Below are positions 20,323 to 28,812 of a stretch of DNA of 64,000 bases, one piece after another (position 1 is the stretch's first letter; the number at the start of each line of letters is the position of its first letter). The position numbers and the translations under genes are program-made. The stretch lies in the NCBI RefSeq assembly GCF_020783655.1, contig NZ_JAJGQH010000010.1, positions 1-64,000 of the forward strand, written 5' to 3'. This stretch comes from Xanthomonas melonis (GTDB taxonomy: Bacteria > Pseudomonadota > Gammaproteobacteria > Xanthomonadales > Xanthomonadaceae). Under the pieces are notes generated by a model, which was given only the letters and a program-made list of their open reading frames with translations, searched no databases and was not told the origin of the DNA.

Positions 20323-20491
20323 GGAGCCTCGAAACTCCGCAGACAGCGGTACCCACCTCCGACAAACCGGTGGGTTTTTTGTGCCTGATGTTTTGCAGGC
20401 GCAACCGACGTGATGCCTGCGTCGGGAGGGCGGCTAATACAACACCCGCAAGGGGAATACGCCCGCCGGCTGTCTGCGGTTTCGAGCCTCC
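20323..20491. repeat. Imperfect inverted repeat with internal terminator, leader of the XAC0095-like gene
   Basis: A ~26-base arm at 20323-20349 (containing CTCGAAAC and CGCAGACAGC) pairs with its complement at 20466-20491, about 115 bases apart. A smaller hairpin CGGAG/CTCCG sits in the left arm. The structure encloses the terminator at 20351-20380 and ends about 60 bases before the next start codon. It could be a structured RNA leader or the remains of a miniature inverted-repeat element. Bases 20166-20322 between hsdS and this structure hold no visible gene. Confidence 0.5.
20351..20380 (+). terminator. Rho-independent terminator
   Basis: ACCCACC pairs with GGTGGGT around an 11-base loop and runs directly into TTTTTT. 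It lies about 190 bases after hsdS and inside the leader of the next gene, so it may end the hsd operon or attenuate transcription into that gene. Confidence 0.8.
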
Positions 20492-20552
20492 CGACTTCCC
20501 GTCCGTCGCCTTGCGGCGGGCGGGGGCGATTCCATGGAATGAGGAGCAGGCC

Positions 20553-20861
20553 ATGTCGGACGTTGTACGCGATGTGCAGTCACATCCGGGTTACTACCTG
20601 CCAGAAGGCGCGCAATACCGTTTGCAGCAGCTTCGCGACCATATGCGCTTTCTGGCGCGTTTGGCGCAGCCGCGCACGCAGACCGAAGAGCAGGCGCGGC
20701 AGCCGGCCATCTGCATGGACGAGTTGGCGTTCTGCCTTGAACTGTTGTCGGAACAATTGACCGCACTGCTTGCGCAGTTGCAGTGGCCCGCCCATCTGCA
20801 GCAAGACCTGCGCGCAGAGGAGTGTGCTGGCGCTGAGGGGCCACGATGCGGCGGCCGGTGA
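20553..20861 (+). CDS. XAC0095-like small protein
   Basis: A 102-residue soluble protein with the block HPGYYLPEGAQYRLQQLRDHMRFLARLAQPR followed by MDELAFCLELLSEQL, a pattern I associate with the XAC0095 family of Xanthomonadaceae. The function of the family is unknown. The ATG at 20553 is chosen because GAGGAG lies 6-12 bases upstream; the open frame begins further 5' inside the leader. The C-terminal 20 residues are low-complexity. The long inverted-repeat leader suggests post-transcriptional control. Confidence 0.7.
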   Translation: MSDVVRDVQSHPGYYLPEGAQYRLQQLRDHMRFLARLAQPRTQTEEQARQPAICMDELAFCLELLSEQLTALLAQLQWPAHLQQDLRAEECAGAEGPRCGGR

Positions 20862-21002
20862 CTGCATGAGTCGGGAGCTGGAGAGCACGCGCATCACGGG
20901 ATTGCGAGGTGTTCGTTGTTCTTTATCCAGCGTGGAACTGGGCGTGTCACGCGTGATGCCTCTGCATCCAACGCTGCCATCGTGCAAGTGGAAGGGGGCG
21001 GC

Positions 21003-21152
21003 ATGCCATTGCCGATGAAGCGATATTCGGCGGCCGCTGTCACCCATCTGGCTTGGCAGCTCCGCCACTACGAAGACCTCGCTGCCAAGCACATCACACT
21101 CTGCACATCAGACGCTCAAGCCAGCCGCAGCGCTGCCGTTAGCGACCCATGA
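21003..21152 (+). CDS. Possible 49-residue leader protein coupled to the CHASE2 gene
   Basis: A short frame (MPLPMKRYSAAAVTHLAWQL...) preceded by GAAGGGGGCGGC and ending in an ATGA overlap with the CHASE2 start at 21149. The coupling is the main argument that it is translated. It has no recognisable domain, and it could be a chance opening in GC-rich DNA. Confidence 0.35.
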   Translation: MPLPMKRYSAAAVTHLAWQLRHYEDLAAKHITLCTSDAQASRSAAVSDP

Positions 21153-22792
21153 GCCGGCCGCCTGTTGCGCCGGCCTTGTGGCAGGAGCCAGGTTTGGGCG
21201 CACAGGACAATTCGACGGACCAGCCGGGCGCGGGGGCGCCGGTCAGCCTGCAACAGCAGGGCGATGGATTGGTCGGTCTCAGTGACATGATCGGGCGCCG
21301 TGCCTGGCTGCGGCGACCTGCTGCGTGGGCGTTGCGCTGGGTGGATGTGAGCCTGCGCATCTTCGTGGTGGTGTTCCTGTTGACGGTGGTCGTCGGCGTG
21401 CTCGATCCGTTTGGATTGAAGCGTGCCAGTGAAGTGCAGTCGCAACGGATCGCGGGACGGATGTTCGCACCGTTCTACGGGATGCCGCCGACATCCGACG
21501 GTTCGCCGCCGACGATTGCGCAGGACCATATCGCGGTGGTGTTGATCGACGACCACACTCTGCGGGCGCGCGAGTTGGCGTGGCCGCCGCGCTACAACTA
21601 TTACGACGAGGTGCTGCGGCGGGTGTTGGCGCAGCGGCCGCGGGCGGTCTATGTCGACATCCTGATGGAGCGGCGGCGCGACTACGACGATAGCTATGCG
21701 GACGCGCGCGACGGCATCGCGGCCGAGATCGGCTGCGCGAAGGTGCCGGTGTTGTTCGGGGTATCGGCGCCGGGGCGGCGTTCCATCTTCTCCGGGGTGG
21801 GCTCTGCCGCATCCGGCTGCAGCACGGGCCCGGTTGCGACCGGGAGCGGCGTTACACCTGTTGCCCAGGACGTGGTGACCAGCTGGAGGGGCGTGGGCAG
21901 CGACTATCCGCTGTTGCTCGCAGCCGAGAACGTGCGCGACGAAGGCTGGATACCTCCGCTGTCCACCGGGCCGGGATTCGGGGCGGATTATCGTTCGGTG
22001 GCCCTGGCGTTGTATCAGCGGGCCTGCCGGACACGCTCGAGCGCGGGCTGCCGCGAGCGTGCGCAGGCACTGAGTTCAGAAGTGCTGGGCACGCCCATGG
22101 CGGTGCAGTGGGGCTCGACGTTGCCGCGCGTGCAGGCGCGGCCGCGTGGGCTGGGGTGTGTGCGCACCGCGCCGGCAGGATGGTGGAGCCGCCTGCGCAG
22201 CGCGCTGGGGCTGACACGCGATGGCCTTGCCAGCGGTGTCGATGCGCAGGCGGAAAACCGACGGCGCGAGCGCTGCGCATACACGCTGACCGTGTTCGAG
22301 GAACAACTGGATGACCCGGCGGTGGCTGCCGTGTTGAAGGACCGTGTGGTGCTGATCGGCACGCGCCTGAGCGGTCTTGGCGACCAGGTGCTGTCGCCCG
22401 TGCACCAGCAACTGCCAGGCGTCTACCTGCATGCCATGGCGCTGGACAATTTGATGAGCTGGGGCAGCCAGCGCATGTCGACCGACAGCTGGCGCGACCG
22501 CGTGGCGGAGCTGCTCGGCATCTTGCTGCTCTGCTTCGCTGCGGGTGCGGCCTTGCTGCTGACCAGACGCGTGCCGCTGCGCAGACTGCGCGCCATTACC
22601 GTGGTGGTGGCCTGCCTCGGTAGCAGTCTGTTGATCGTTCTGGTGTCCCAGCTCTATCTGCGGCAGCCGCCAGGCCACTGGATTTCTACGCTGGTGCTTG
22701 CCTTTGTCGCGATCAGGGCAGTGGGGTGGCGGGATGTTCGCGAACAAACCTTGGCCCAGCCTGCCGAGGCGCCGGAGAACACACATGGGTAA
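21149..22792 (+). CDS. CHASE2-domain membrane sensor protein without output domain
   Basis: A 547-residue protein. A transmembrane helix at about 67-87 is followed by a large extracytoplasmic CHASE2 domain (about 95-430), recognisable by HIAVVLIDDHTLR, the aromatic YNYYDEVLRR and RAVYVDILMERR, and by the later VVLIGTRLSGLGDQVLSPV...PGVYLHAMALDNLM. The C-terminus carries three further membrane helices (about 455-535). There is no kinase, cyclase or GGDEF module, so any signal must pass to a partner. The next gene overlaps by 8 bases, so this is the head of an operon with an exported small protein and an M48 protease. Confidence 0.85.
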   Translation: MSRPPVAPALWQEPGLGAQDNSTDQPGAGAPVSLQQQGDGLVGLSDMIGRRAWLRRPAAWALRWVDVSLRIFVVVFLLTVVVGVLDPFGLKRASEVQSQRIAGRMFAPFYGMPPTSDGSPPTIAQDHIAVVLIDDHTLRARELAWPPRYNYYDEVLRRVLAQRPRAVYVDILMERRRDYDDSYADARDGIAAEIGCAKVPVLFGVSAPGRRSIFSGVGSAASGCSTGPVATGSGVTPVAQDVVTSWRGVGSDYPLLLAAENVRDEGWIPPLSTGPGFGADYRSVALALYQRACRTRSSAGCRERAQALSSEVLGTPMAVQWGSTLPRVQARPRGLGCVRTAPAGWWSRLRSALGLTRDGLASGVDAQAENRRRERCAYTLTVFEEQLDDPAVAAVLKDRVVLIGTRLSGLGDQVLSPVHQQLPGVYLHAMALDNLMSWGSQRMSTDSWRDRVAELLGILLLCFAAGAALLLTRRVPLRRLRAITVVVACLGSSLLIVLVSQLYLRQPPGHWISTLVLAFVAIRAVGWRDVREQTLAQPAEAPENTHG

Positions 22793-23171
22793 TGCGATGA
22801 AGCGATTCTGGTCGATGCTGCTGCTGGCGGCGCTGCAGGTGCAGCCAGCCCTGGCGCAGGGACAGCAGCAGGCGTATGTGGCCGAGGTGTATGGGCAAGT
22901 GATGACCTATCAGGAAGTCGATGGCAGATTCCGCCGCGTAGGGCCGCTGCCGGCAGGCATCGAGCTGCGCCAGGCCCGGGTCAGCCGCGTGTCTCCCAAG
23001 GGCTATGTGCTGGTCGAAACCGCGGCTGGGCCGGTCTGGCTGGACAAGTTGAAGGTGAAGGTCGCTGGCGACCTCACGCTTTCCGATAATGTGCGTTGCA
23101 CCAGCACGGTCAGCGAGGCCAGCGACGCGGTCACTGCCGGTGTGCGCGGCGTCGGCGAGGGATGTCGGTGA
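22785..23171 (+). CDS. Small exported protein of the CHASE2 operon
   Basis: A 128-residue protein with a signal peptide (KRFWSMLLLAALQVQPALAQ) and a short beta-rich mature part (AYVAEVYGQVMTYQEVDGRF, then YVLVETAAGPVWLDKLKV) that could be an SH3-like fold. Two Cys residues near the end (NVRCTSTV and EGCR) could form a disulphide in the periplasm. The start at 22785 follows GGAG by 8 bases; ATG 22797 is an alternative. It overlaps both neighbours (8 bases with CHASE2, 10 with the M48 gene). I cannot assign a function. Confidence 0.7.
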   Translation: MGNAMKRFWSMLLLAALQVQPALAQGQQQAYVAEVYGQVMTYQEVDGRFRRVGPLPAGIELRQARVSRVSPKGYVLVETAAGPVWLDKLKVKVAGDLTLSDNVRCTSTVSEASDAVTAGVRGVGEGCR

Positions 23172-24667
23172 CTTCGGTGCGCCGTCTGATCGCCATGGCG
23201 CTGGCGCTGCTGGTCGCCGGGCATGCCAGTGCTGGCGACACGCTGATCAAACAGAAACACATCGACGCGATCGGCCGCGGTCTGCAGATCTTCACCGGGG
23301 CCAACCAATCGCTGCGGCAGGGACAGGTCATGACGGCGCTGCAACGGCAGCGGTGGACCTATGGCACCGTGCAGCACGCCCAGCTCGATGCCGACCTGGA
23401 TCAGGTATTGCAGGAGATTCGCACCGTGGCCGGGGCCTCGGCGCCGGCGGCCAGGATCCATGTCACACCGGCGCCACTGCTGGAGGCCTATGCAAACAAG
23501 GATGGCTCCATCTTCATCGCGGCCGGCATGCTGTCCAACCTGCCCAGCCGTGATGCGTTGGCGGCCCTGATTGCGCACGAATACGCGCATGTGATGATGC
23601 GCCATGCCGGGGCCAGTCTGCTCGAGCGGCTGAGCAATGTGGGCGGTGGGCTGACCTCGCTCTACCTGGATCAGGCCTATGTGGACGCGCAGCGCCGGGG
23701 CAATGCGGAGACCGGCTATGTGCGCGAAGCCGTGATGCGCGAGGCGTTGTTGAAATCGGTGCAGGCGGGAATCGTGCCGCGGCGGATGCGCCTGCAGGAA
23801 GAGGAGGCCGACCGCAAGGGTATCGACCTGATGATCGCTGCCGGCTACAACCCGCTGGGAATGATGGAATTGTTGACGCTGATGGAGCTGTGGGAACAAC
23901 AGAACAAGCGCGTCAACGCGGAGGCGATTGCGAAGGCAGGACTGTCTGGCACGGTGGAGCGGTATCTCAAGGCGAGCGATCAGGCGCACTCGGCCGCACG
24001 CAAGGTGGGCGACCGCAACCTGATCGATGGCCTGATCACGACTGTCGTGCAGAGCGTGAACCGTTCCGTGGACCAGGCTAGCCGTGGTCACCGCGCGGCG
24101 GAGCAGCGGGCCGAGCAAGCGCGCGGACATATCGAAGCGCGCTATGGCGATGCCGAGCGCCCGGACATGCGTGCTCTGCCCTGGCACCAGCAGCCGCATG
24201 TCGCCGGCCTGTTTGCCGATCTGGAGCAGATCCAGGCACTGTTGGAAGACGATGCGGGCAGGCAGCCGCGGCGTCGCCATGCTGAACCCACTGCACTGGC
24301 GTCGCTGCTCGCACGGCCTGCGGGGCAGACGCCTCTGGGCCGCTATCTGCAGCTGCGGCTGAAGGAACATTCAACTGACGAGGGTGGGGCATTGCTGGAA
24401 CGGCAGCGCGAGCTGGCGCGCGACGATTCGCTGTTCATTTCCCACCAGTTCGCGCTGGAAGCCATGGACCGCTACAACCAGCGCGAGCAAGCGCTCGAGC
24501 TGCTCGCGATCAGCCGCAAAAGCCTGGGCGACCCGCCGGAACTGCTGCCCTACGACATCCGCTTCCAACGGCGCATGGGCAAGGACGACCTTGCAAAGCT
24601 CGCCCTGGCGCGCTGTGCGGGAACCGGCGATCCGCGCCTGCGGCGTGCCTGCGAGGAAGCGCGGTGA
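23162..24667 (+). CDS. Periplasmic M48-family zinc metalloprotease
   Basis: A 501-residue protein with a signal peptide (RRLIAMALALLVAGHASA). The catalytic motif HEYAH is at 139-143 and the third zinc-ligand region is EEEADRKGIDLM. It lacks the multiple membrane helices of HtpX, so it resembles the soluble BepA/LoiP group that monitors outer-membrane protein assembly. The C-terminal half is helical and TPR-like (for example EAMDRYNQREQALELLAIS). It is translationally linked to the preceding genes, suggesting a sensor-protease partnership at the envelope. Confidence 0.85.
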   Translation: MSVTSVRRLIAMALALLVAGHASAGDTLIKQKHIDAIGRGLQIFTGANQSLRQGQVMTALQRQRWTYGTVQHAQLDADLDQVLQEIRTVAGASAPAARIHVTPAPLLEAYANKDGSIFIAAGMLSNLPSRDALAALIAHEYAHVMMRHAGASLLERLSNVGGGLTSLYLDQAYVDAQRRGNAETGYVREAVMREALLKSVQAGIVPRRMRLQEEEADRKGIDLMIAAGYNPLGMMELLTLMELWEQQNKRVNAEAIAKAGLSGTVERYLKASDQAHSAARKVGDRNLIDGLITTVVQSVNRSVDQASRGHRAAEQRAEQARGHIEARYGDAERPDMRALPWHQQPHVAGLFADLEQIQALLEDDAGRQPRRRHAEPTALASLLARPAGQTPLGRYLQLRLKEHSTDEGGALLERQRELARDDSLFISHQFALEAMDRYNQREQALELLAISRKSLGDPPELLPYDIRFQRRMGKDDLAKLALARCAGTGDPRLRRACEEAR

Positions 24668-24730
24668 TGCGCGGTGAGGTGGTGATGGTGCGCTTGCCTG
24701 CGACGCAGGGAGTAATAGCGAGACACGCTA

Positions 24731-25933
24731 ATGCAACGAGCTGAACGCGCAATAGACCCACTCTACCCGTTGGCTACGGCACGGGACACCGACGCGCCGC
24801 AAGCTGCGCCGCTGTGGCGTATGCTGCGGCAGACCTTTGGGGTCGATCTGAAGTGGTGGGTGCCTTGCTGGGGCGGTGGCATGGTGTTGACGCACTTCTT
24901 GCGTATCGGGTATGTGCCTTCGCTGTCGCTTGGCGATCTGGGTGTGGTGCTGAGTGCGGTCGCGTTATTCGGAGGGTTGGCCCTGCTGGGCTTCCTGGCC
25001 CTGCTGGTGGTACCCGCCTGGATGATTGGGTTGATGGTGGATCAGCATCTGCTTCCGGTACCGCTGCGTGCCAAGCAGAACGTTACACCCAGAAGTGCAC
25101 TGCGGTCGTATTATCGGCACGCGCAGCTGAAGCCAGGGAAGCGACGGAAACGGGTTTTGGACAGACTCCCCGTCTTTGCCTGCGCAGCGGTGCTGGCCGC
25201 GTGTTACTACGCTGTCATGCTGCTGTGCGCACATGGCGGACATGGACGCGTGGCGACTTACGGCATCGTCGCCGGTTTCTGTATAGGTGCATCCGGTCTG
25301 ACGATCCTCGCGGTAGCCTGGGATTTAGACAGAGTGCGCCGCTTGTGGCCGCTGTTGCGCAAACGCCGCGGTACGCTGGCATTGATGTTGCTGCTATATC
25401 TGGCGTTCTGGCCATTGGCAGGATTCGCTGTGGGCTATTTGGCTCCGCCAACTGCAGGAGCGGACTGGATGTATCTGATCCTTTCCGCCGTCATGGTGAT
25501 CATGATGCATTGGGCAATCTATGCCACACATCGGGCTGGCTTTTCCCAGCGGCTTCGAGTCGTGGGGCCTGCCATGCTAGTCGCATTGCTCTACAGCGGC
25601 GGACTGTTGGGCATGGTCGATGTCAGCGTTCGCAAGCTGGGCATCGGTATGCTGGATGGCGTGCAGTTGCAGTTGACCGAACAGGGTTGCCAGATCGTCA
25701 AGGCGAGTTGGCCGGAGGCAGCTTGCCGGCGAGCGCAGCCGTCATCGCCTGTCTTCGTGCTGCCGGCGGTGGATATCGTCACCCGCCTAGGATCGGATTT
25801 CTATGTGACGCAGCCGGGCGGACTTGCCGACGAAAGTAAGCCTCGCCTGCTGATCCCAGCAAGCCAGATCCTGAGCTGGAGCAGGGTGGGTAAGTCCAGG
25901 AAGGTCGCCGCCACGGCAGCGCCGACGCGATGA
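24731..25933 (+). CDS. Polytopic inner-membrane protein of unknown function
   Basis: A 400-residue protein with about eight predicted membrane helices (roughly 42-62, 67-85, 87-103, 145-167, 173-196, 214-240, 246-266, 277-299) and a soluble C-terminal tail (about 300-400) carrying two Cys (QGCQIV and EAACRR). It starts 63 bases after the M48 gene on the same strand and may belong to the same operon. No transporter or enzyme motif is recognisable. Its codon third positions are less GC-rich than in neighbouring core genes. Confidence 0.65.
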   Translation: MQRAERAIDPLYPLATARDTDAPQAAPLWRMLRQTFGVDLKWWVPCWGGGMVLTHFLRIGYVPSLSLGDLGVVLSAVALFGGLALLGFLALLVVPAWMIGLMVDQHLLPVPLRAKQNVTPRSALRSYYRHAQLKPGKRRKRVLDRLPVFACAAVLAACYYAVMLLCAHGGHGRVATYGIVAGFCIGASGLTILAVAWDLDRVRRLWPLLRKRRGTLALMLLLYLAFWPLAGFAVGYLAPPTAGADWMYLILSAVMVIMMHWAIYATHRAGFSQRLRVVGPAMLVALLYSGGLLGMVDVSVRKLGIGMLDGVQLQLTEQGCQIVKASWPEAACRRAQPSSPVFVLPAVDIVTRLGSDFYVTQPGGLADESKPRLLIPASQILSWSRVGKSRKVAATAAPTR

Positions 25934-26050
25934 CCCGAGGCGTGTTGGATGCAGTGGTCCTCGGCATGCCAAGAGAGGCTGCCAGCACTGGCGCAGGAAT
26001 TTCGCCACGCGCAGATGTCGTCCCTCAACAGGGTGACATCAGGCCGCCGG

Positions 26051-26680
26051 TCACACCGGCGCAGACTTCAAAATCCCCGACAAACTCTCGCGCAGGATCA
26101 ACTGCAGATGCATGCGGTTGAGTTCCATGCCGCTGGTCATCACGCTGTGCAGGCCGCCGCACATGGCGGCGACGGCGAAGACGCGGGCCTGGAATTCGTG
26201 TTCGCTGCTGGCGGGGTCGGCATGGCCGCGCAGTAGCCGCTTTAGCAGAGCGCTGAGGTGTTCGATCAGCGATGCGCTCTGCCGGCGCATGAAGGCGGCC
26301 AGCACCGGGTCGCGCAGGGTGGCCAGGTGCAGTTCCAGGTCGATGCGGGTGCGCTTGATGTTGATTTCCTGCAGCAGCCAGTCTTCGAGCAGTCCGGCGA
26401 TGAAGTCCACCACGTGCACGTCGGCCGGGCGTTGCACCAGCCACATCTGGCGGATGGCGCGCATGTAGTTGCGTTCCAGCAAGGCGCGCACCAGCGCGTC
26501 TTTATCTTCGAAACGCTGCAGCAGGCTGCCGCAGGAGAGGCGGGTGCGTTCGGCGATCAGTTCGAAGCTGGTGGCCGAGAGGCCGATCTCGTCGATGCAG
26601 CGTTCAGCGGCGTCCAGTATGTCGTCTACCAGGAGTTCTTCGCGCTGTTTTGCGGTGCGCAGCTGAAGGACGTTGGACAT
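26051..26680 (-). CDS. TetR-family transcriptional regulator
   Basis: A 209-residue protein with an N-terminal TetR helix-turn-helix at about 20-65 (ILDAAERCIDEIGLSATSFELIAERTRLSCGSLLQRFEDKDALVRALL) and a helical C-terminal domain. It reads divergently from the histidine phosphatase gene across a 196-base gap and convergently with the membrane-protein gene. Its ligand and target are unknown; the divergent phosphatase operon is the natural candidate. Confidence 0.8.
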   Translation of the reverse strand: MSNVLQLRTAKQREELLVDDILDAAERCIDEIGLSATSFELIAERTRLSCGSLLQRFEDKDALVRALLERNYMRAIRQMWLVQRPADVHVVDFIAGLLEDWLLQEINIKRTRIDLELHLATLRDPVLAAFMRRQSASLIEHLSALLKRLLRGHADPASSEHEFQARVFAVAAMCGGLHSVMTSGMELNRMHLQLILRESLSGILKSAPV

Positions 26681-26876
26681 GAGCGAGCGGTCTGGAGGGG
26701 GCTTTCAGTATACCGAGCCGGGGTGATGCGTCGGTTGGATCTGCGCTGGTCTGTGCGGCGTGTCATGTCCGTTGCTGCACGGTTATGTGTGGACTCATGC
26801 ATGACACCGGTGGCGCTACCGCAGGCGTAGTCGACCAGCTGTTCACGGGGGCTGTGCGACACGTGGTGCCGACGTC

Positions 26877-27665
26877 ATGCAGGAGATGGGTGTGAGTGAG
26901 AACAGTGCGGTAGCCGGTGTGTCGGCACAGTGGCCGGCGCGGTTATGGGTGGTGCGGCACGGGCAGAGTTCGGGCAATGTGGCGCGCGATGCGGCCGAGT
27001 CAAACGGCGCGTCGCTGATCGACCTGGAACACCGCGATGCGGATGTGCCGTTGTCGGCGCTGGGCGAGCGCCAGGCCGAGGCGCTGGGTGCATGGATGGC
27101 CGGTTTGCCCGAGTCGGAGCGGCCGACCTTGATCCTGAGTTCCCCCTATGTGCGTGCGCGGCAGACGGCCGCTGCGGTGGCGCATGCGCTGGGGCAGCCG
27201 GTCGACACGGTCAGCGTGGACGAGCGGCTGCGCGAGAAGGAGTTCGGCGTGCTCGACCGTTACACCACCGCCGGCATCCTGGCGACCTTTCCGGAACTGG
27301 CCGAGCAGCGCAAGCTGGTGGGCAAGTTCTATTTTCGTCCGCCCGGTGGTGAGAGCTGGTGCGATGTGATCTTCCGCCTGCGCAGCATCGTGGGCGACCT
27401 GCAGCGCAATCATGTGGGCGCACGCGTGTTGGTGGTGGGGCATCAGGTGATCGTCAACTGCTTCCGCTATCTGATCGAGCGGATGGACGAAGCCACCATC
27501 CTGGGCATCGACCGCGAAGGCGATGTGCCCAATTGCGGCGTCACCGAATACGCGGCTGCGGCCGACGGGCAATCGCTGGAGTTGCTGCGTACCAAGTTCG
27601 TGCCGCCGGAACTGGCCGACGAGCCGGTGACCACCGAATCCGATCGCCCGGCCGGGGCACGCTGA
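26877..27665 (+). CDS. Histidine phosphatase (phosphoglycerate mutase-like) family protein
   Basis: A protein of up to 262 residues with the catalytic VVRHGQSSGN (RHG motif), a substrate-clamping Glu in KEFGVLDRYTT and the second catalytic His in VLVVGHQVIVNC. These phosphatases act through a phospho-histidine; the substrate here cannot be deduced. The start is uncertain: ATG 26877 has no ribosome site, whereas GTG 26892 follows AGGAG by six bases and would give a five-residue-shorter protein. The next gene begins directly after the stop codon. Confidence 0.8.
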   Translation: MQEMGVSENSAVAGVSAQWPARLWVVRHGQSSGNVARDAAESNGASLIDLEHRDADVPLSALGERQAEALGAWMAGLPESERPTLILSSPYVRARQTAAAVAHALGQPVDTVSVDERLREKEFGVLDRYTTAGILATFPELAEQRKLVGKFYFRPPGGESWCDVIFRLRSIVGDLQRNHVGARVLVVGHQVIVNCFRYLIERMDEATILGIDREGDVPNCGVTEYAAAADGQSLELLRTKFVPPELADEPVTTESDRPAGAR

Positions 27666-28550
27666 ATGCGTGCCACGCGGATGCGCACCTTGACGGCCGC
27701 GGCGTTGCGCACGATGCCGTTGCCATCGCCGGGTGGCGACAAGGAGCAGCGTGGGCGGGTGCTGATCGTGGGGGGCTCCACGCGTATCCCCGGCGCTGCG
27801 CTGTTGGCGGGCGAGGCGGCCTTGCGTGCGGGTGCCGGCAAGCTGCAGATCGCTACCGCGGCAGGCGTGGCGCCAGGGATGGCGTTGGCAGTGCCGGAAG
27901 CGATGGTGTTGGGGTTGGGGCAGAACGCGCAGGGCGAGATCGTGCGCGGGCACCGCGCACTGGATGCGGCCATGGCCGCATGCGATGCGGCGGTGATCGG
28001 CCCGGGCATGACATCCACCGCCACCACGGCGGCTCTGGTCCAGCGCGCGATTGCGCAGGCGGTATGCACGCTGGTGCTCGATGCGGGTGCATTGTCCAGG
28101 CGCTTGCGTGCACCGGCCGGGCGGCCGTTCGTGCTGACGCCGCACGCGGGAGAGATGGCTGCGCTCGCCGATGACGACAAGGCGGCGGTGGAAGCGGCAC
28201 CTGCCGAGTACGCGCTGGCCTTTGCCAGGAAGATGCGCAGCGTGGTGATCGTCAAGGGCGCGGACAGTTTCATCGCCGGGCCGGACGGCGCGCTGTGGGT
28301 GCATCGCGGCGGCGTGCCGGGGTTGGGGACCTCCGGGTCGGGCGATACCCTGGCAGGCGTGATTGCGGGGTTTGCCGCACGCGGAAGCGATGCATTGACC
28401 GCAGCGTTGTGGGGCGTGTTCGTGCATGCGGCAGCCGGCAAGCGGCTGGCCGCGCGGATCGGCACCGTGGGTTTTCTGGCACGGGAGATCCTGCCGGAAG
28501 TTCCGGGGATCGTGGATCGGTTATCGCGCGGGTCGGCAACGGATAGATAG
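27666..28550 (+). CDS. ADP-dependent NAD(P)HX dehydratase (YjeF C-terminal domain type)
   Basis: A 294-residue ribokinase-fold enzyme that repairs hydrated NAD(P)H. Typical segments are RVLIVGGSTRIPGAALLAGEAALRAGAGK, FVLTPHAGEMA and the anion-hole/ATP motif GTSGSGDTLAGVIAG. It corresponds to the C-terminal half of E. coli YjeF (NnrE-NnrD); the epimerase half is absent here and may be encoded elsewhere. The start codon follows the stop of the phosphatase gene without a gap, so the two form one transcription unit. Confidence 0.88.
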   Translation: MRATRMRTLTAAALRTMPLPSPGGDKEQRGRVLIVGGSTRIPGAALLAGEAALRAGAGKLQIATAAGVAPGMALAVPEAMVLGLGQNAQGEIVRGHRALDAAMAACDAAVIGPGMTSTATTAALVQRAIAQAVCTLVLDAGALSRRLRAPAGRPFVLTPHAGEMAALADDDKAAVEAAPAEYALAFARKMRSVVIVKGADSFIAGPDGALWVHRGGVPGLGTSGSGDTLAGVIAGFAARGSDALTAALWGVFVHAAAGKRLAARIGTVGFLAREILPEVPGIVDRLSRGSATDR

Positions 28551-28657
28551 CTCCTCTCTCATCGGGACAGGGGGGAAGGGACGATTGCTTAACCGTTTTA
28601 CAAACGGTCGATGCGCTTACTCGCATCGCTGGCGACGCATGCTCTGCGTACGCCCGT

Positions 28658-28702
28658 ACCCTCATCCGGCGCTGCGCGCCACCTTCTCCCGATGGGAGAA
28701 GG
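28658..28702. repeat. Intergenic palindromic repeat, copy 3
   Basis: ACCCTCATCCGGCGCTGC with the hairpin CTTCTCCC/GGGAGAAG repeats the element at 24-70 almost exactly. It lies in the gap between the convergent dehydratase and GH92 genes (28551-28812), where no gene is visible. The location suggests a transcription-end or nucleoid-associated role. Confidence 0.7.
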
Positions 28703-28812
28703 AATCTGGAGCGCGCAACGCGTCGCCGCAGGCACCCCCTGCAGCTTGCCTCCAGTGGTGGGGCCATATGCCTGCGGGTTGCGCATGGGCATCCATTACT
28801 GACGGTGCAGCC

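Noticed and set aside
20276..20400. Possible tRNA or attachment site after hsdS
   Set aside because: No cloverleaf with a T-loop GTTCRANNC and acceptor stem could be formed, and there is no integrase gene in the window.
28551..28812. Small gene between the NAD(P)HX dehydratase and GH92 genes
   Set aside because: The frames consist mostly of the dispersed palindromic repeat and have no ribosome site or domain.
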